Shown: positions 1 through 10,005 of the stretch, piece after piece | Numbering within the stretch: the stretch's first letter is position 1 | Layout: each line of letters opens with the position of its first letter | Assembly: GCA_024640695.1 (NCBI GenBank) | Contig: JAHEEM010000010.1 | Coordinates: 1 to 37,983, forward strand | Direction of reading: 5' to 3' | Length of the DNA stretch: 37,983 bases | Source of the DNA: Rhodospirillaceae bacterium | GTDB lineage: Bacteria; Pseudomonadota; Gammaproteobacteria; Steroidobacterales; Rariloculaceae | The notes under the pieces: model-generated | The model's database searches: none | What the model was told of the DNA's origin: nothing | Seen by the model: only the letters and a program-made list of their open reading frames with translations | Program-made: the position numbers and the translations under genes

Positions 1-57
1 CTGCTCGAGGAACCAGCGGCAGCAGACTGAGCTCAGGCCTTCGGCGAGCCCGCTCAT
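1..57 (-). CDS. 5' fragment of an unidentified CDS (MSGLAEGLSSVCCRWFLEQ...), continues off the window
   Basis: ATG at 57 (minus) overlaps the stop of the fructosamine kinase ORF by ATGA; frame open to the window edge. Too short to identify. Confidence 0.4.
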   Translation of the reverse strand, partial: MSGLAEGLSSVCCRWFLEQ

Positions 58-1007
58 CGCCGCACTTCAACTGCGCGCCCGAGCTTGTCGATCGCCGCGC
101 GGACCGCTTGAAGGTAACCGGCGCCGAATAGGTTGAAATGATTCAACAGGTGGTAGAGGTTGTAGACATCGACGCGGCGCTCAGCGCCGGCCGGCAGCGG
201 CCACTCGGCAGCGTATGCGGCGTAGAACGCACGGCCAAATCCGCCGAACAGATACGTCATCGCAAGATCCGTTTCCCGGTCGCCGTAGTAGACCGCAGGA
301 TCGAAGATCACTGGCATGCCCGCCGCATCCGCACCCCAGTTGCCGCCCCAGAGATCTCCATGCAGCAACGAGGGCCGGGGCCGGTGATCGCCGAGAATTT
401 CATCCAGACGCGCGAGCGCTGTCGTAGCTTGCGCGACAACCGGCGCCGGCAGTCCGTGGCGCGCGGCGAGGTCGAGCTGGTAGCGCAGACGCTGCTCCCG
501 GAAGAAGCCGAGCCAGTGCTCCGAAGGCACGTTGACCTGCGGCGTGGAGCCGATGGTGTTATCGCGATCCCAGCCGAAGCTCGTCGATGTCACCCGATGC
601 TGCTGCGCCAGGCGACGGCCGAGTTCGCGCTCTGCCGTGGGGTGCTTGGCACCCAGCCCGATCCACTCGAGCGCCAGGTAGGCAACGTCACCGGCCAGGC
701 CTGTCGCAAGCACGGCCGGCACCCGGACGGCGTTCGCGCCTTGCAGAGCCACGAGCCCTGCCGCCTCGGCCTCGAGCATGCTCAGAGCAGATGAGGCGTT
801 GATCTTTACGAACACCGGTCCGGCGGCGCTGGGCACGCGGTAGGCACGGTTGATCGAGCCGCCGCCGACCGACTCCACCGGCCCATCCGACAGGGTGATC
901 CCCGCTTGACGCTCGAGCGCCTGGCTTAAGTTCTCGATGTCCACGATCACTGTCGAACTGCGCTTCGGTCGAGCAGAACTCACTGGGGCCCAGGTGTACC
1001 GCAGCAC
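54..1007 (-). CDS. Fructosamine kinase family protein (aminoglycoside phosphotransferase fold); the true start is probably downstream of 1007
   Basis: Motifs GGGSINRAYRV, FVKIN, LLHGDLWGGNWG, FDPAVYYGDRETDLAM typical of fructosamine-3-kinase-like proteins. Confidence 0.9.
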   Translation of the reverse strand: MLRYTWAPVSSARPKRSSTVIVDIENLSQALERQAGITLSDGPVESVGGGSINRAYRVPSAAGPVFVKINASSALSMLEAEAAGLVALQGANAVRVPAVLATGLAGDVAYLALEWIGLGAKHPTAERELGRRLAQQHRVTSTSFGWDRDNTIGSTPQVNVPSEHWLGFFREQRLRYQLDLAARHGLPAPVVAQATTALARLDEILGDHRPRPSLLHGDLWGGNWGADAAGMPVIFDPAVYYGDRETDLAMTYLFGGFGRAFYAAYAAEWPLPAGAERRVDVYNLYHLLNHFNLFGAGYLQAVRAAIDKLGRAVEVRR

Positions 1008-1115
1008 AAACGCTTTGGCTCAAGCTCAGACTGCCCCGGATGGTCGTCGTACCACGCGTGCATGCGCATTATTAACTCAGCCGCGCGGTGCGGTTACTGC
1101 GGCAGCGACAGGTGC

Positions 1116-1730
1116 TTATCGCTCGGCAATCGCCGAGCTCAAACGCGCATGCAGCGGCGAGCTGCGTGGGAAATGGGTCAGCAGATACGCCATCTGGTCG
1201 GTGAGCACGCGGCGCCCCTTCAAGTAGATGTATTCGGCGTAGGTAGGCGTAAACGGCACCGCGACGAGCTCCATGCGGGCCTGCTCGGGTGTCTTACCGC
1301 CTTTATGGTTGTTGCAGCGCCGGCAGGCGGCGACGACATTCGTCCACACATCGCGCCCGCCCAGGCTGATCGGCGTAATGTGGTCGCGCGTGAGTTCGGA
1401 TGTGCGATAAAGCTGCGCGCAGTACATACACAGGTTGCCATCGCGCCGAAACAGCGTTTGGTTGTTGAGCGGCGGAGAGTAGTTTTCGTGATTTCGCTCG
1501 AGACTCTGCGTATTGCCGACCGTCGCGATGATCGAGCTGACGTCGACGACGCTGCGCAGGCCCGTGCGCGAGTTGATCCCTCCGCGGACGCTGTAGATGC
1601 TAGATCCACATGCGTACGCGACCTGATCGGTGTGGTAAAGCCGCACCGCGTCGCGGTAATCGATCCACTCCAAGGGCATGCCCGCGACGTCGGTCCGCAA
1701 TACCTCCTGGCTGATGGAATATTGCTGCAT
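1116..1730 (-). CDS. HNH endonuclease family protein; ORF open to 1811, likely ATG at 1730
   Basis: CMYC...RDHITPISLGGRDVWTNVVAACRRCNNHKGG: HNH with CxxC pairs. Confidence 0.85.
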   Translation of the reverse strand: MQQYSISQEVLRTDVAGMPLEWIDYRDAVRLYHTDQVAYACGSSIYSVRGGINSRTGLRSVVDVSSIIATVGNTQSLERNHENYSPPLNNQTLFRRDGNLCMYCAQLYRTSELTRDHITPISLGGRDVWTNVVAACRRCNNHKGGKTPEQARMELVAVPFTPTYAEYIYLKGRRVLTDQMAYLLTHFPRSSPLHARLSSAIAER

Positions 1731-1858
1731 GCTGTAAACGCCGACTTCGAGTTCGGCGCAACCAAGTGTCACTGAGACGGCGGCAATATGCAACGGGCGC
1801 AGCAGCGCCACCGGCCAGCGAGTGGCGGCAAGCGTGTCGACCTAAAGAACCGACCCGT

Positions 1859-3247
1859 TTAGAGGTTCTTCAAGACTGCGTCGAGGCTCTCACGCGCATC
1901 GCCGAAGAGCATGCGCGTGTTCTCCTTGAAGAACAGCGGGTTCTGCACACCAGCGTAACCGGTCGCCATACTGCGCTTGAGAACGATCGTCGTACGGCCC
2001 TTCCAGACCTCGAGCACGGGCATACCGGCGATCGGACTGTTGGGCTCATCCTGAGCGGACGGGTTGACGATGTCGTTCGCACCGATGATCACGGAGACGT
2101 CCACATCCGGGAAGTCTTCGTTGATTTCATCCATCTCGAACACGATGTCGTAAGGCACGCGAGCCTCGGCGAGCAACACGTTCATATGGCCCGGCATTCG
2201 GCCGGCAACGGGGTGGATGCCGAACCGGACATTGACACCCTTGTCGCGCAAAACCCGCGTGATCTCGTACACGATGTGCTGCGCTTGGGCGACCGCCATG
2301 CCATAGCCCGGCACGATCATGACCTCCTTCGCATCAGCGAGCAGCCCAGCGACCTCCGCGGCGTTGATCGGCACGACCTCGCCTTGATCCTCACCGCTGA
2401 CCGTCGTGCCGCCGGACGTGCCGAAACCGCCGGCGATGACGGCCAGGAACTTGCGGTTCATCGCGCGGCACATGATGTAACTCAAGATCGCGCCGCTGCT
2501 GCCGACCAGTGCACCCGTAACGATCAAGAGATCATTGCTGAGCATGAAGCCTGTCGCCGACGCGGCCCAGCCCGAATAGCTGTTCAGCATCGACACCACG
2601 ACCGGCATGTCGGCGCCGCCGATCGCCATCACCATGTGAATTCCGAGCACGAGCGCAATTCCGGTCATGATCAGCAGCGGCGTCAGGCCTTCGCCCACTT
2701 CCGACCCCTCGACGAACTGCGTGGCGAGCCAGATCATCGCCAGCACGAGAATGAGATTGAACCAGTGCCGCGCCGGGAGTATCAGCGGCTTACCGCCGAT
2801 CTTTCCGCTGAGCTTGCCGAAGGCAATGATCGAGCCGGAGAAGGTCACGGCGCCGATCAAGATACCAATATAGGTCTCGATATCGTGGATGACGAGATCG
2901 ACGCCAACCAGCTGCACGGTCGGGTCCATGAAGTTCGCAAACCCGACCAGCACCGCAGCGAGCCCTACGAGGCTATGCAGGATCGCGACGAGCTCGGGCA
3001 TTTGCGTCATCTGCACCCGCCGCGCGAGGACGAAACCGATGATCCCGCCGATAGCGAGCCCACCCAGGAGCAAACCATAGTTGGCCGTGACGACACCGAA
3101 GATGGTCGCCAGCAACGCGATGCCCATGCCGACGATGCCATAGAGGTTGCCTCTTCTGGCCGTCTCAGGGTTGCTCAAGCCCCCGAGCGCGAGAATGAAG
3201 AGGATGGTGGCTCCGATGTAGGAGACGCTGACGATTCCTTGCGACAT
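1859..3247 (-). CDS. pntB: NAD(P) transhydrogenase subunit beta
   Basis: Multi-TM N-terminus plus dIII domain ([55 protein letters not shown]). Confidence 0.97.
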   Translation of the reverse strand: MSQGIVSVSYIGATILFILALGGLSNPETARRGNLYGIVGMGIALLATIFGVVTANYGLLLGGLAIGGIIGFVLARRVQMTQMPELVAILHSLVGLAAVLVGFANFMDPTVQLVGVDLVIHDIETYIGILIGAVTFSGSIIAFGKLSGKIGGKPLILPARHWFNLILVLAMIWLATQFVEGSEVGEGLTPLLIMTGIALVLGIHMVMAIGGADMPVVVSMLNSYSGWAASATGFMLSNDLLIVTGALVGSSGAILSYIMCRAMNRKFLAVIAGGFGTSGGTTVSGEDQGEVVPINAAEVAGLLADAKEVMIVPGYGMAVAQAQHIVYEITRVLRDKGVNVRFGIHPVAGRMPGHMNVLLAEARVPYDIVFEMDEINEDFPDVDVSVIIGANDIVNPSAQDEPNSPIAGMPVLEVWKGRTTIVLKRSMATGYAGVQNPLFFKENTRMLFGDARESLDAVLKNL

Positions 3248-3256
3248 GATCCTCTC

Positions 3257-4801
3257 CTACCTCTGGAACATCTGGAGCATGCGTCGCGTGACCGCAAAGC
3301 CGCCGGCGATGTTGATGCTCGTGATTAACAACGTGATGCCGGCTATCCACATGATCAAAGGTTCCTGCGAGCTGACTTGCAGCAAGGCGCCGATGATAAT
3401 GATGCTGCTGATCGCGTTCGTGACGCTCATGAGCGGCGTGTGCAGTGCGGGCTTGACGTTCCAGATCACCATGTAGCCCACGAAGCAGGCCAGCACGAAG
3501 ACGGTAAAGTGCGCCATGAACGACGGCGGCGCCACCGCACCGAGCCCGAGCAGCACGAGTGCACCCACGCCGAAGGTGACCAGCGGCCCGACCCATGCCG
3601 GCGCCTTCGGCTTCGGCGGCGGTGGCGCGGCCGGCGCGGCGGGCTTCGGTGGCGCAGCGCTGAGCTTTGGCGGCGGAGGCGGCCAGGTGATCTCCTTATC
3701 TTTAGCGACGGTAGCGCCGCGTATGACCTCGTCTTCCATGTCTACGACGAGCTGCCCGTCCTTGTTCGGACACATGTCGGTCAGAAGATGACGTAGGTTC
3801 GTGCCGTAGAGCTGACTGGACTGCGCAGAGAGTCTGCTAGGCAGATCGGTGTAGCCGATGAGCGTAATGCCATGCTCCTTGACGACCTTATGCGGCTGCG
3901 TAAGCTCGCAGTTACCGCCCTGCTCGGCGGCGAGGTCGACGACGACGCCCCCCGCCTTCATCGACTTGACCATCTCGGCAGTGATGAGCTTCGGTGCGGG
4001 CTTGCCGGGTATCAGCGCGGTCGTGATGATGATGTCGACGTCCGCTGCCTGCTGTGCGAACAGCTCCATCTCGGCCTTGATGAAGGCAGCGCTCATGACC
4101 TTGGCGTAACCGCCTTCGCCTGAACCTTCCTCCTCGTAATCAAGCTCGAGGAACTCGCCGTCCATACTCTCGACCTGCTCTTTGACCTCGGGTCGAGTAT
4201 CGAATGCCCTGACGATGGCGCCCATGCTCTTTGCCGCGCCGATCGCCGCAAGTCCCGCGACACCAGCGCCGATGACGAGCACTTTCGCGGGCGGAATCTT
4301 TCCGGCCGCTGTGATCTGCCCCGTAAAAAATCGCCCGAAGTGCTGCGCCGCCTCGACGACGGCACGGTAACCGGCAATGTTCGCCATGGAGCTCAGGGCG
4401 TCCATCTTCTGCGCGCGCGAGATGCGCGGGATGCTGTCCATCGCAAGCGTGGTCACGCCGCGCTCGGCGAGCTTCTTGAGCAGCTCCGGATTCTGGCCTG
4501 GCCACAGGAATGAGATCAGCACCTGGCCCTCGCGCAGACGCCCGAGTTCGTCGTTCGATCCACCCTCAACCGGTGCCCTGACCTTCAGGATAATGTCGCT
4601 CTGACTCCAAACCGCCGCAGCATCCGCGACGACGTCGATGCCCGCCTGCCGGTAAGCGTCATCGGAAAAGCTAGCCGCCACACCGGCGTCAGATTCGACG
4701 GCAACGTCGAAGCCGAGCCCCTTGAGCTGTGCCGCAACTTCGGGGGTGGCCGCAACGCGGCGCTCCTCGGGAAAAATTTCCTTGGGGATACCGATTCTCA
4801 T
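3257..4801 (-). CDS. pntA: NAD(P) transhydrogenase subunit alpha, fused dI + TM domain (515 aa), ATG at 4801
   Basis: [40 protein letters not shown], Pro/Ala linker, C-terminal TM region; SD AGGAG 7 nt upstream of 4801. The tool's 531-aa version starts at GTG 4852. Confidence 0.96.
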   Translation of the reverse strand: MRIGIPKEIFPEERRVAATPEVAAQLKGLGFDVAVESDAGVAASFSDDAYRQAGIDVVADAAAVWSQSDIILKVRAPVEGGSNDELGRLREGQVLISFLWPGQNPELLKKLAERGVTTLAMDSIPRISRAQKMDALSSMANIAGYRAVVEAAQHFGRFFTGQITAAGKIPPAKVLVIGAGVAGLAAIGAAKSMGAIVRAFDTRPEVKEQVESMDGEFLELDYEEEGSGEGGYAKVMSAAFIKAEMELFAQQAADVDIIITTALIPGKPAPKLITAEMVKSMKAGGVVVDLAAEQGGNCELTQPHKVVKEHGITLIGYTDLPSRLSAQSSQLYGTNLRHLLTDMCPNKDGQLVVDMEDEVIRGATVAKDKEITWPPPPPKLSAAPPKPAAPAAPPPPKPKAPAWVGPLVTFGVGALVLLGLGAVAPPSFMAHFTVFVLACFVGYMVIWNVKPALHTPLMSVTNAISSIIIIGALLQVSSQEPLIMWIAGITLLITSINIAGGFAVTRRMLQMFQR

Positions 4802-4854
4802 AGCGCTACTCCTGCGAGACACCGCGCGCCAACAACCTGCTGGGGCGAACACAT
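4798..4854 (-). CDS. Candidate 18-aa leader peptide / u[24 protein letters not shown] overlaps the pntA ATG (ATGA)
   Basis: AAGGAG SD 9 nt upstream of ATG 4854; stop TGA 4800-4798 overlaps the pntA start; uORF body contains the pntA SD. Confidence 0.4.
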   Translation of the reverse strand: MCSPQQVVGARCLAGVAL

Positions 4855-5045
4855 CTCGTGATTCTCCTTGGCGGTGCCCGGCCGCGAACAGGCGCGCGCC
4901 GCCGGACCCTCATTGATTGCAGGCGCGATTGTAAACAAATCGGCGAGCGCGTTCCCCTCCGATACGCAAATTCGCGCATGCCCGCTCGGCCCCAAAAGCA
5001 GCCCGATCCAGACGAGCGTGCGCTGATTGGCGTAAAAAGGCTGGG

Positions 5046-5223
5046 CTAGCGGTCCCGGGCGGGCCCGACACGGTCGCCTCCGCGAGCGCGCCGATCTAGC
5101 AGCGAGCGGCGCTGCTCGGGGGTCAAGTCGCGGACTTTTTGCTGGAGCTCCCTGCGCCGCTGCAAGCTGCGCGAAGCCGACCAGCCCCGCCGCGATCCCA
5201 GCCAGCCTAAGCTTCCTATTGAT
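5046..5223 (-). pseudogene. Remnant of a small secreted protein: signal-peptide-like N-part and LTPEQRR-type C-part in different frames
   Basis: Minus frame A: (I)NRKLRLAGIAAGLVGFAQLAAAQGAPAK; frame B: ...ELQQKVRDLTPEQRRSLLDRRARGGDRVGPARDR*. The frames join if one A is removed from the A5 run (T5 at 5136-5140). No ATG/GTG/TTG in the expected position (ATC at 5223). Confidence 0.4.
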
Positions 5224-5339
5224 CCGCTGCCACGCTCACTCGACGCATCCTACCGTCATCGCTCAAGATAACGCGGGTCGCGCGGCTAGGTTGACGACGA
5301 AACTTTGAATCAGCGCCTGAAGTCCTTCGGAATCACATT

Positions 5340-7541
5340 ATGACCAATGCTGACATCATCGTACGCGTAGCCGTACCGCTGCCGATCGAGAGCGGCCTCG
5401 ACTATCTCTGGCGCGACACAGCGCCCCCACCGGCGCCCGGCTGTCGAGTGCGGGTTCCGGTCGCCGGCAAGTCTCACATCGGCGTCGTAATCGAACACCC
5501 GGGGACGGGCTCCGTGGACCGCGAGCGGCTCAAGGCTGTCACCGCCCCGGTCGATTCAAGACCCATCATCGATGCTGCCTTGCTCGCCTCGCTGAGATGG
5601 TGCGCCGGCTATTATCATCACCCGATTGGCGAGGTGATCAACGCGGCCTTACCCGTGTTGCTGCGACGCGGCCAGAGCGCCGCGCCAGAGCCGGAAATTT
5701 ACTGGCAGCTGACCACCGAGGGCCGAGCCGTCGACACCCCCGCGCTGATGCGGCGAGCCCGGCGCCAGGCCGCCTTGCTCGAGCTGCTCGCAGGCCACGC
5801 TGCTGTTACTGAAGCCGCGCTGCAGGCGCTGGGCTATACGCGCGCCGAGCTCGGCAGGCTTGCCGATAAGGGCTGGCTCGCGCGCGACGCGCGCGAGGAG
5901 AGCAGCACGCCTGCCCCACAGGCCGCGCTGCCCGCGGGTGGGCCCGCGCTCACCGCCGATCAGCGGGCAACGCTGGAGGCTATCGACGCGGCTGGCCCGA
6001 ATTTCCATGCTTTCCTGCTGCATGGCGTCACGGGCAGCGGCAAGACCGAGATCTATATGCGGCTCATCGCCGAGCAGATGCTCGCCGAGCGGCAGACACT
6101 GCTGCTGGTGCCCGAGATCAGCCTCACACCGCAGCTCGTCAGCCGACTCGAGGCGCGCTTCGGACCGCGGCTCGCGGTCATGCACTCGGCGCTCACGGAA
6201 CGGGATCGGCTCGCAGCGTGGCAGGCGTGCCGCAGCGGTAAAGCGGCGCTGATCGTGGGCACGCGCTCGGCGGTATTCGCGCCGTTACGCCAGGCTGGCC
6301 TCGTCGTCGTCGATGAGGAGCACGACGCTTCGTTCAAACAGGCTGAAGGATTTCGCTATTCGGCGCGCGACCTTGCCGTCTACCGCGCCCAGCAGCTCGA
6401 CATTCCCGTCGTTCTAGGCTCGGCAACGCCCGCGTTCGAAAGTCTCTACAACGCGCGTCAGGGGCGCTACCACCTGCTGCGTCTGCCGCAGCGCATCGGC
6501 GCCGCCGGAACGCCGCGTTTACGAGTCATCGACCTGAACCGTCACGCAGTGCGCAACGGGCTGTCGGCCCCGTTGCTCACGGCCATCGAGGGCCATCTGC
6601 GGGCCGGCAATCAGATCATGCTATTTCTGAACCGCCGCGGTTTTGCGCCGGCGCTGTTCTGTCCGCAATGCGCTATCGCCGAGGAATGCACGCGCTGCGA
6701 CTCGCGCATGACAATACATGCCGCCGGCGGCCGTCTGCGCTGTCATCACTGCGGCGCCGAGCGCGCGCTAGCGTGGGCCTGCGAGCACTGCGGCGGGGAA
6801 CGCATTGCGGTCGGTGCCGGAACACAGCGTGTTGGCGAAGAGCTAAGGACGCTCTTTCCCGAAGCCCGCATCGCCCGTCTCGATCGCGACGCGACGAGCA
6901 GGCGCGGCAGCCTCGAGCAGGTCTTGGGCGAGGTTGCGCAGGGCAAGACCCAGATTCTCGTCGGCACCCAGATGCTCGCCAAGGGTCACGACTTTCCGAA
7001 CGTCACCCTGGTCGGCGTGCTCAATGCTGACCAAGGCCTTTTCGGGACCGATTTCCGCAGCGACGAGAGGCTCGCGCAAACGATCGTTCAAGTGGCAGGG
7101 CGCGCGGGACGCGCCGACCGGCCCGGCGAGGTGCTCATACAGAGCCATTACCCGGCGCATCCGCTGTTCGAATGCCTCCGCGAGCAGGACTACGCGCGCT
7201 TCGCGGAGCTCGCGCTCGCAGAGCGGCAAGCCACCGAGTGGCCGCCGTTCAGCTACCTCATCATGTGGCGGGCGCAGGCGTCGGCGCGTGAGCCCGTCTT
7301 TGACTTTCTGCGGCGTCTCGCACGCACGGCCCGCGAGCGCAGGTCGCACGTCGCAGTGCATGGTCCTGCGGCGGCGGTCATGGAGCGTCGCGGCGGCAGA
7401 TTTCGGGCACAAGTGTTACTGCAATGCGTGCGGCGGGGCCCTTTGCACGAGCTTGTCGAGGAGCTGTTGGCCGAAATCCGGCGCTGGCCCGAAGCGCGCA
7501 AAGTGCGCTGGGCCATCGACGTCGACCCGGCCGAGCTCTGA
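5340..7541 (+). CDS. priA: Primosomal protein N' (replication restart helicase)
   Basis: GVTGSGKTEIYM Walker A, VVDEEHDASFKQ, zinc-binding CPQC/CTRCD/CHHCG/CEHCG, VGTQMLAKGHDFPNVTLV. Confidence 0.98.
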   Translation: MTNADIIVRVAVPLPIESGLDYLWRDTAPPPAPGCRVRVPVAGKSHIGVVIEHPGTGSVDRERLKAVTAPVDSRPIIDAALLASLRWCAGYYHHPIGEVINAALPVLLRRGQSAAPEPEIYWQLTTEGRAVDTPALMRRARRQAALLELLAGHAAVTEAALQALGYTRAELGRLADKGWLARDAREESSTPAPQAALPAGGPALTADQRATLEAIDAAGPNFHAFLLHGVTGSGKTEIYMRLIAEQMLAERQTLLLVPEISLTPQLVSRLEARFGPRLAVMHSALTERDRLAAWQACRSGKAALIVGTRSAVFAPLRQAGLVVVDEEHDASFKQAEGFRYSARDLAVYRAQQLDIPVVLGSATPAFESLYNARQGRYHLLRLPQRIGAAGTPRLRVIDLNRHAVRNGLSAPLLTAIEGHLRAGNQIMLFLNRRGFAPALFCPQCAIAEECTRCDSRMTIHAAGGRLRCHHCGAERALAWACEHCGGERIAVGAGTQRVGEELRTLFPEARIARLDRDATSRRGSLEQVLGEVAQGKTQILVGTQMLAKGHDFPNVTLVGVLNADQGLFGTDFRSDERLAQTIVQVAGRAGRADRPGEVLIQSHYPAHPLFECLREQDYARFAELALAERQATEWPPFSYLIMWRAQASAREPVFDFLRRLARTARERRSHVAVHGPAAAVMERRGGRFRAQVLLQCVRRGPLHELVEELLAEIRRWPEARKVRWAIDVDPAEL

Positions 7542-7661
7542 GGCGACGCGCGCGACTCAGCGCGGCGGTCGCGCCGCAGGACCAGCAGAAGTTCGACGAT
7601 CGCGGTTCGACCGGGCCACCTTCAGGTAGAATCGCGCTTTCACTTCAGAGTTCGAACGAAC

Positions 7662-9410
7662 GTGCGCGCGCAACTCGACTTTTTGCTCAAGCAGGCGCTG
7701 GCGGCCGTCACGGCGGACCGAGGGCCCTTCGAGCCCGGCGACCTCGACCCGCAAATCGAGCGCACGCGCGACCCGCAGCATGGCGACTTCACGAGCAATG
7801 TCGCGCTGCGGCTGGCCAAGAAGCTGTCGCTGAGACCGCGGGAGCTCGCCGGCGACATCATTGCGGCTTTGCCCGTATCGCCGCTCGTAGCCGCGTCCGA
7901 AGTCGCCGGCGCGGGCTTCATCAACTTCAAGCTCGTGCCCGAAGCCTACCAAGAGGAGATCCGGCTCATACTCGAGGATGGTCCGAGCTATGGCTGCTCC
8001 GAGCTCGGCGCTGGGCAACGGATCATCGTCGAATACGTCTCCGCAAATCCGACTGGGCCCCTGCACGTGGGCCACGGGCGGCACGCCGCCTACGGCGCGA
8101 CGCTCGCGAGCATGCTGCGCGCAACCGGGCACGAGGTGCACGAGGAGTACTACGTCAACGATGCCGGGCGGCAGATGGACATCCTCGCCGCCAGCGTCTG
8201 GCTCCGGTACGCCCAGAACCTCGGCCACGAGCTGGCTTTTCCTGCGAACTGCTACCAGGGCGCCTACGTCGTCGAGATCGCCGAGGGCTTGGCGCACGCC
8301 CACGGCGAAAGGCTCGACGGAGACATGACTGAGCTGCGGCGAGTTTTCGAGAGCGCCGGCAGCGAGCCCGAGCAGCGCCTCGACATGACGATCGCGGAGA
8401 TCAAGTCGATCCTCGGAGAGCAAGGATTCAGGGTCGTCTTCGACGCTGCGCTCGACAGCGTCCTCACGGACATCAAGAATGATCTCGAGGAATTCGGCGT
8501 CGTGCCGCAGAACTGGTACTCGGAGCGCGGCCTCGTTGTTGGCGGCGCGATTAAGCGAACACTCGATATTCTCGAGTCGAACGGCATGCTGTACACGCTG
8601 GAGGGTGCGAAGTGGTTTCGTGCCAGCGATCTCGGCGACGAAAAAGACCGCGTCGTCGTGCGCGAGAATGGCGTAACGACTTACTTCGCATCGGACATCG
8701 CTTATCACTTCGAAAAGCGAGAGCGCGGGTTCACCCAACTGCTCGATGTACTCGGTGCCGATCATCACGGCTACGTCGCACGCGTCCGCGCCGGCCTCGA
8801 GGCCATGGGCGCGGCACCGGAGCTTCTCGAGGTTCGGCTGGTGCAGTTCGTAACGCTCTTTCGCGGCGAGCAGAAGATGCAAATGTCGACGCGGTCCGGT
8901 GAGTACGTGACCTTACGACAGCTGCGCGAGGAGGTCGGCAACGATGCGGCGCGGTTCTTCTACGTATTACGGTCGAACGACCAGCATCTCGATTTCGACC
9001 TAGAGCTAGCCAAATCCCAATCCAACGACAATCCCGTCTACTATATCCAGTATGCACATGCGAGAGTCGCCAGCGTGTTGAAGCGGATGGACGACGAAGG
9101 CTCAGCGCCAGCCGGACCGCAATCCCTGAATCTGGCCCGCCTGACGGAACCCGAGGAGCACGGGCTCATGGTCGCGTTGAGCCGTTATCCCGAGCAGCTG
9201 CATCTGGCGGCCGTGAATCGCGCGCCGCAGCAGATCGCCCATTATCTTCGGGAGACGGCTGCCGCCTTCCACGCATGCTACAACGCCCACCGTGTACTCG
9301 CCGATGACGCGGAGCTTCGCAACGCGCGCGTTGGGCTCGCGCGGGCGACACAGCAGGTCATCCGCAACGGTCTGACCCTGCTCGGCGTCGCCGCGCCCGA
9401 TACCATGTGA
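7662..9410 (+). CDS. argS: Arginyl-tRNA synthetase
   Basis: VEYVSANPTGPLHVGHGRHAAYG (HIGH region), KMSTRSG-like MQMSTRSGEYVTL, C-terminal DALR-like domain. Confidence 0.98.
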   Translation: MRAQLDFLLKQALAAVTADRGPFEPGDLDPQIERTRDPQHGDFTSNVALRLAKKLSLRPRELAGDIIAALPVSPLVAASEVAGAGFINFKLVPEAYQEEIRLILEDGPSYGCSELGAGQRIIVEYVSANPTGPLHVGHGRHAAYGATLASMLRATGHEVHEEYYVNDAGRQMDILAASVWLRYAQNLGHELAFPANCYQGAYVVEIAEGLAHAHGERLDGDMTELRRVFESAGSEPEQRLDMTIAEIKSILGEQGFRVVFDAALDSVLTDIKNDLEEFGVVPQNWYSERGLVVGGAIKRTLDILESNGMLYTLEGAKWFRASDLGDEKDRVVVRENGVTTYFASDIAYHFEKRERGFTQLLDVLGADHHGYVARVRAGLEAMGAAPELLEVRLVQFVTLFRGEQKMQMSTRSGEYVTLRQLREEVGNDAARFFYVLRSNDQHLDFDLELAKSQSNDNPVYYIQYAHARVASVLKRMDDEGSAPAGPQSLNLARLTEPEEHGLMVALSRYPEQLHLAAVNRAPQQIAHYLRETAAAFHACYNAHRVLADDAELRNARVGLARATQQVIRNGLTLLGVAAPDTM

Positions 9411-10000
9411 GGCCACCGCCACAGATGCCGACATCGCGTAAACGATCGAGATCCAGAACAACCACGCAAGGCTCGCGCGGCTGGCTCTGGATGCTTTTCG
9501 GCCTAAGCATCGGCCTGGTCGTTGCCGCAGCGATCTACTTCAGCGACGAGCGCGCGCCTGTTCCTGCCGTCGCGACGGCAGACCAGCCGCGATCCGAGCC
9601 CGCGCCTCCGGCGACCCCGACGCCGCGCGCGGCCCCCGGCGCGACCGAGCCGCATCCCGCAACGCGCTTCGATTTCTACGACATGCTGCCGCAGTTCGAA
9701 GTCGTGATCCCCGAATCAGAGCAGAGCGTGAGCCCAGCCCGACGCGCTGCGGCCGTCGAGGAGGCAGGCAAGTATGTTCTGCAGGCCGGGTCGTTCACCG
9801 CGCTCGCGGATGCCGACCGGATGCAAGCCAACCTCGCGCTGCTCGGCATCGAGTCCAAGGTTCAAAGAGTCCAGATCGACGATCACACCTTTCACCGCGT
9901 CAGAGTTGGCCCGATCGACGACCTCGAGGAGCTCAATCAGATACGTCGGCGCCTGTGGGATGCGAACATCGACATCATGCTGCTGCGCGTCACGAACTAG
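9407..10000 (+). CDS. SPOR-domain membrane protein (FtsN-like); ATG at 9425 also possible
   Basis: Single N-terminal TM (GWLWMLFGLSIGLVVAAAIYF), Pro/Ala linker, SPOR: YVLQAGSFTALADADRMQANLALLGIESKVQ. Confidence 0.9.
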   Translation: MRPPPQMPTSRKRSRSRTTTQGSRGWLWMLFGLSIGLVVAAAIYFSDERAPVPAVATADQPRSEPAPPATPTPRAAPGATEPHPATRFDFYDMLPQFEVVIPESEQSVSPARRAAAVEEAGKYVLQAGSFTALADADRMQANLALLGIESKVQRVQIDDHTFHRVRVGPIDDLEELNQIRRRLWDANIDIMLLRVTN

Positions 10001-10005
10001 TCCTT

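Noticed and set aside
1766-3328. 520-aa plus-strand ORF opposite pntB
   Set aside because: Antisense shadow ORF in GC-rich coding DNA; low-complexity His/Asp/Arg-rich translation, while pntB on the other strand is unambiguous.
7557-8882. 441-aa minus-strand ORF opposite argS
   Set aside because: Shadow of argS; no domain-like motifs, and argS motifs are clear on the plus strand.
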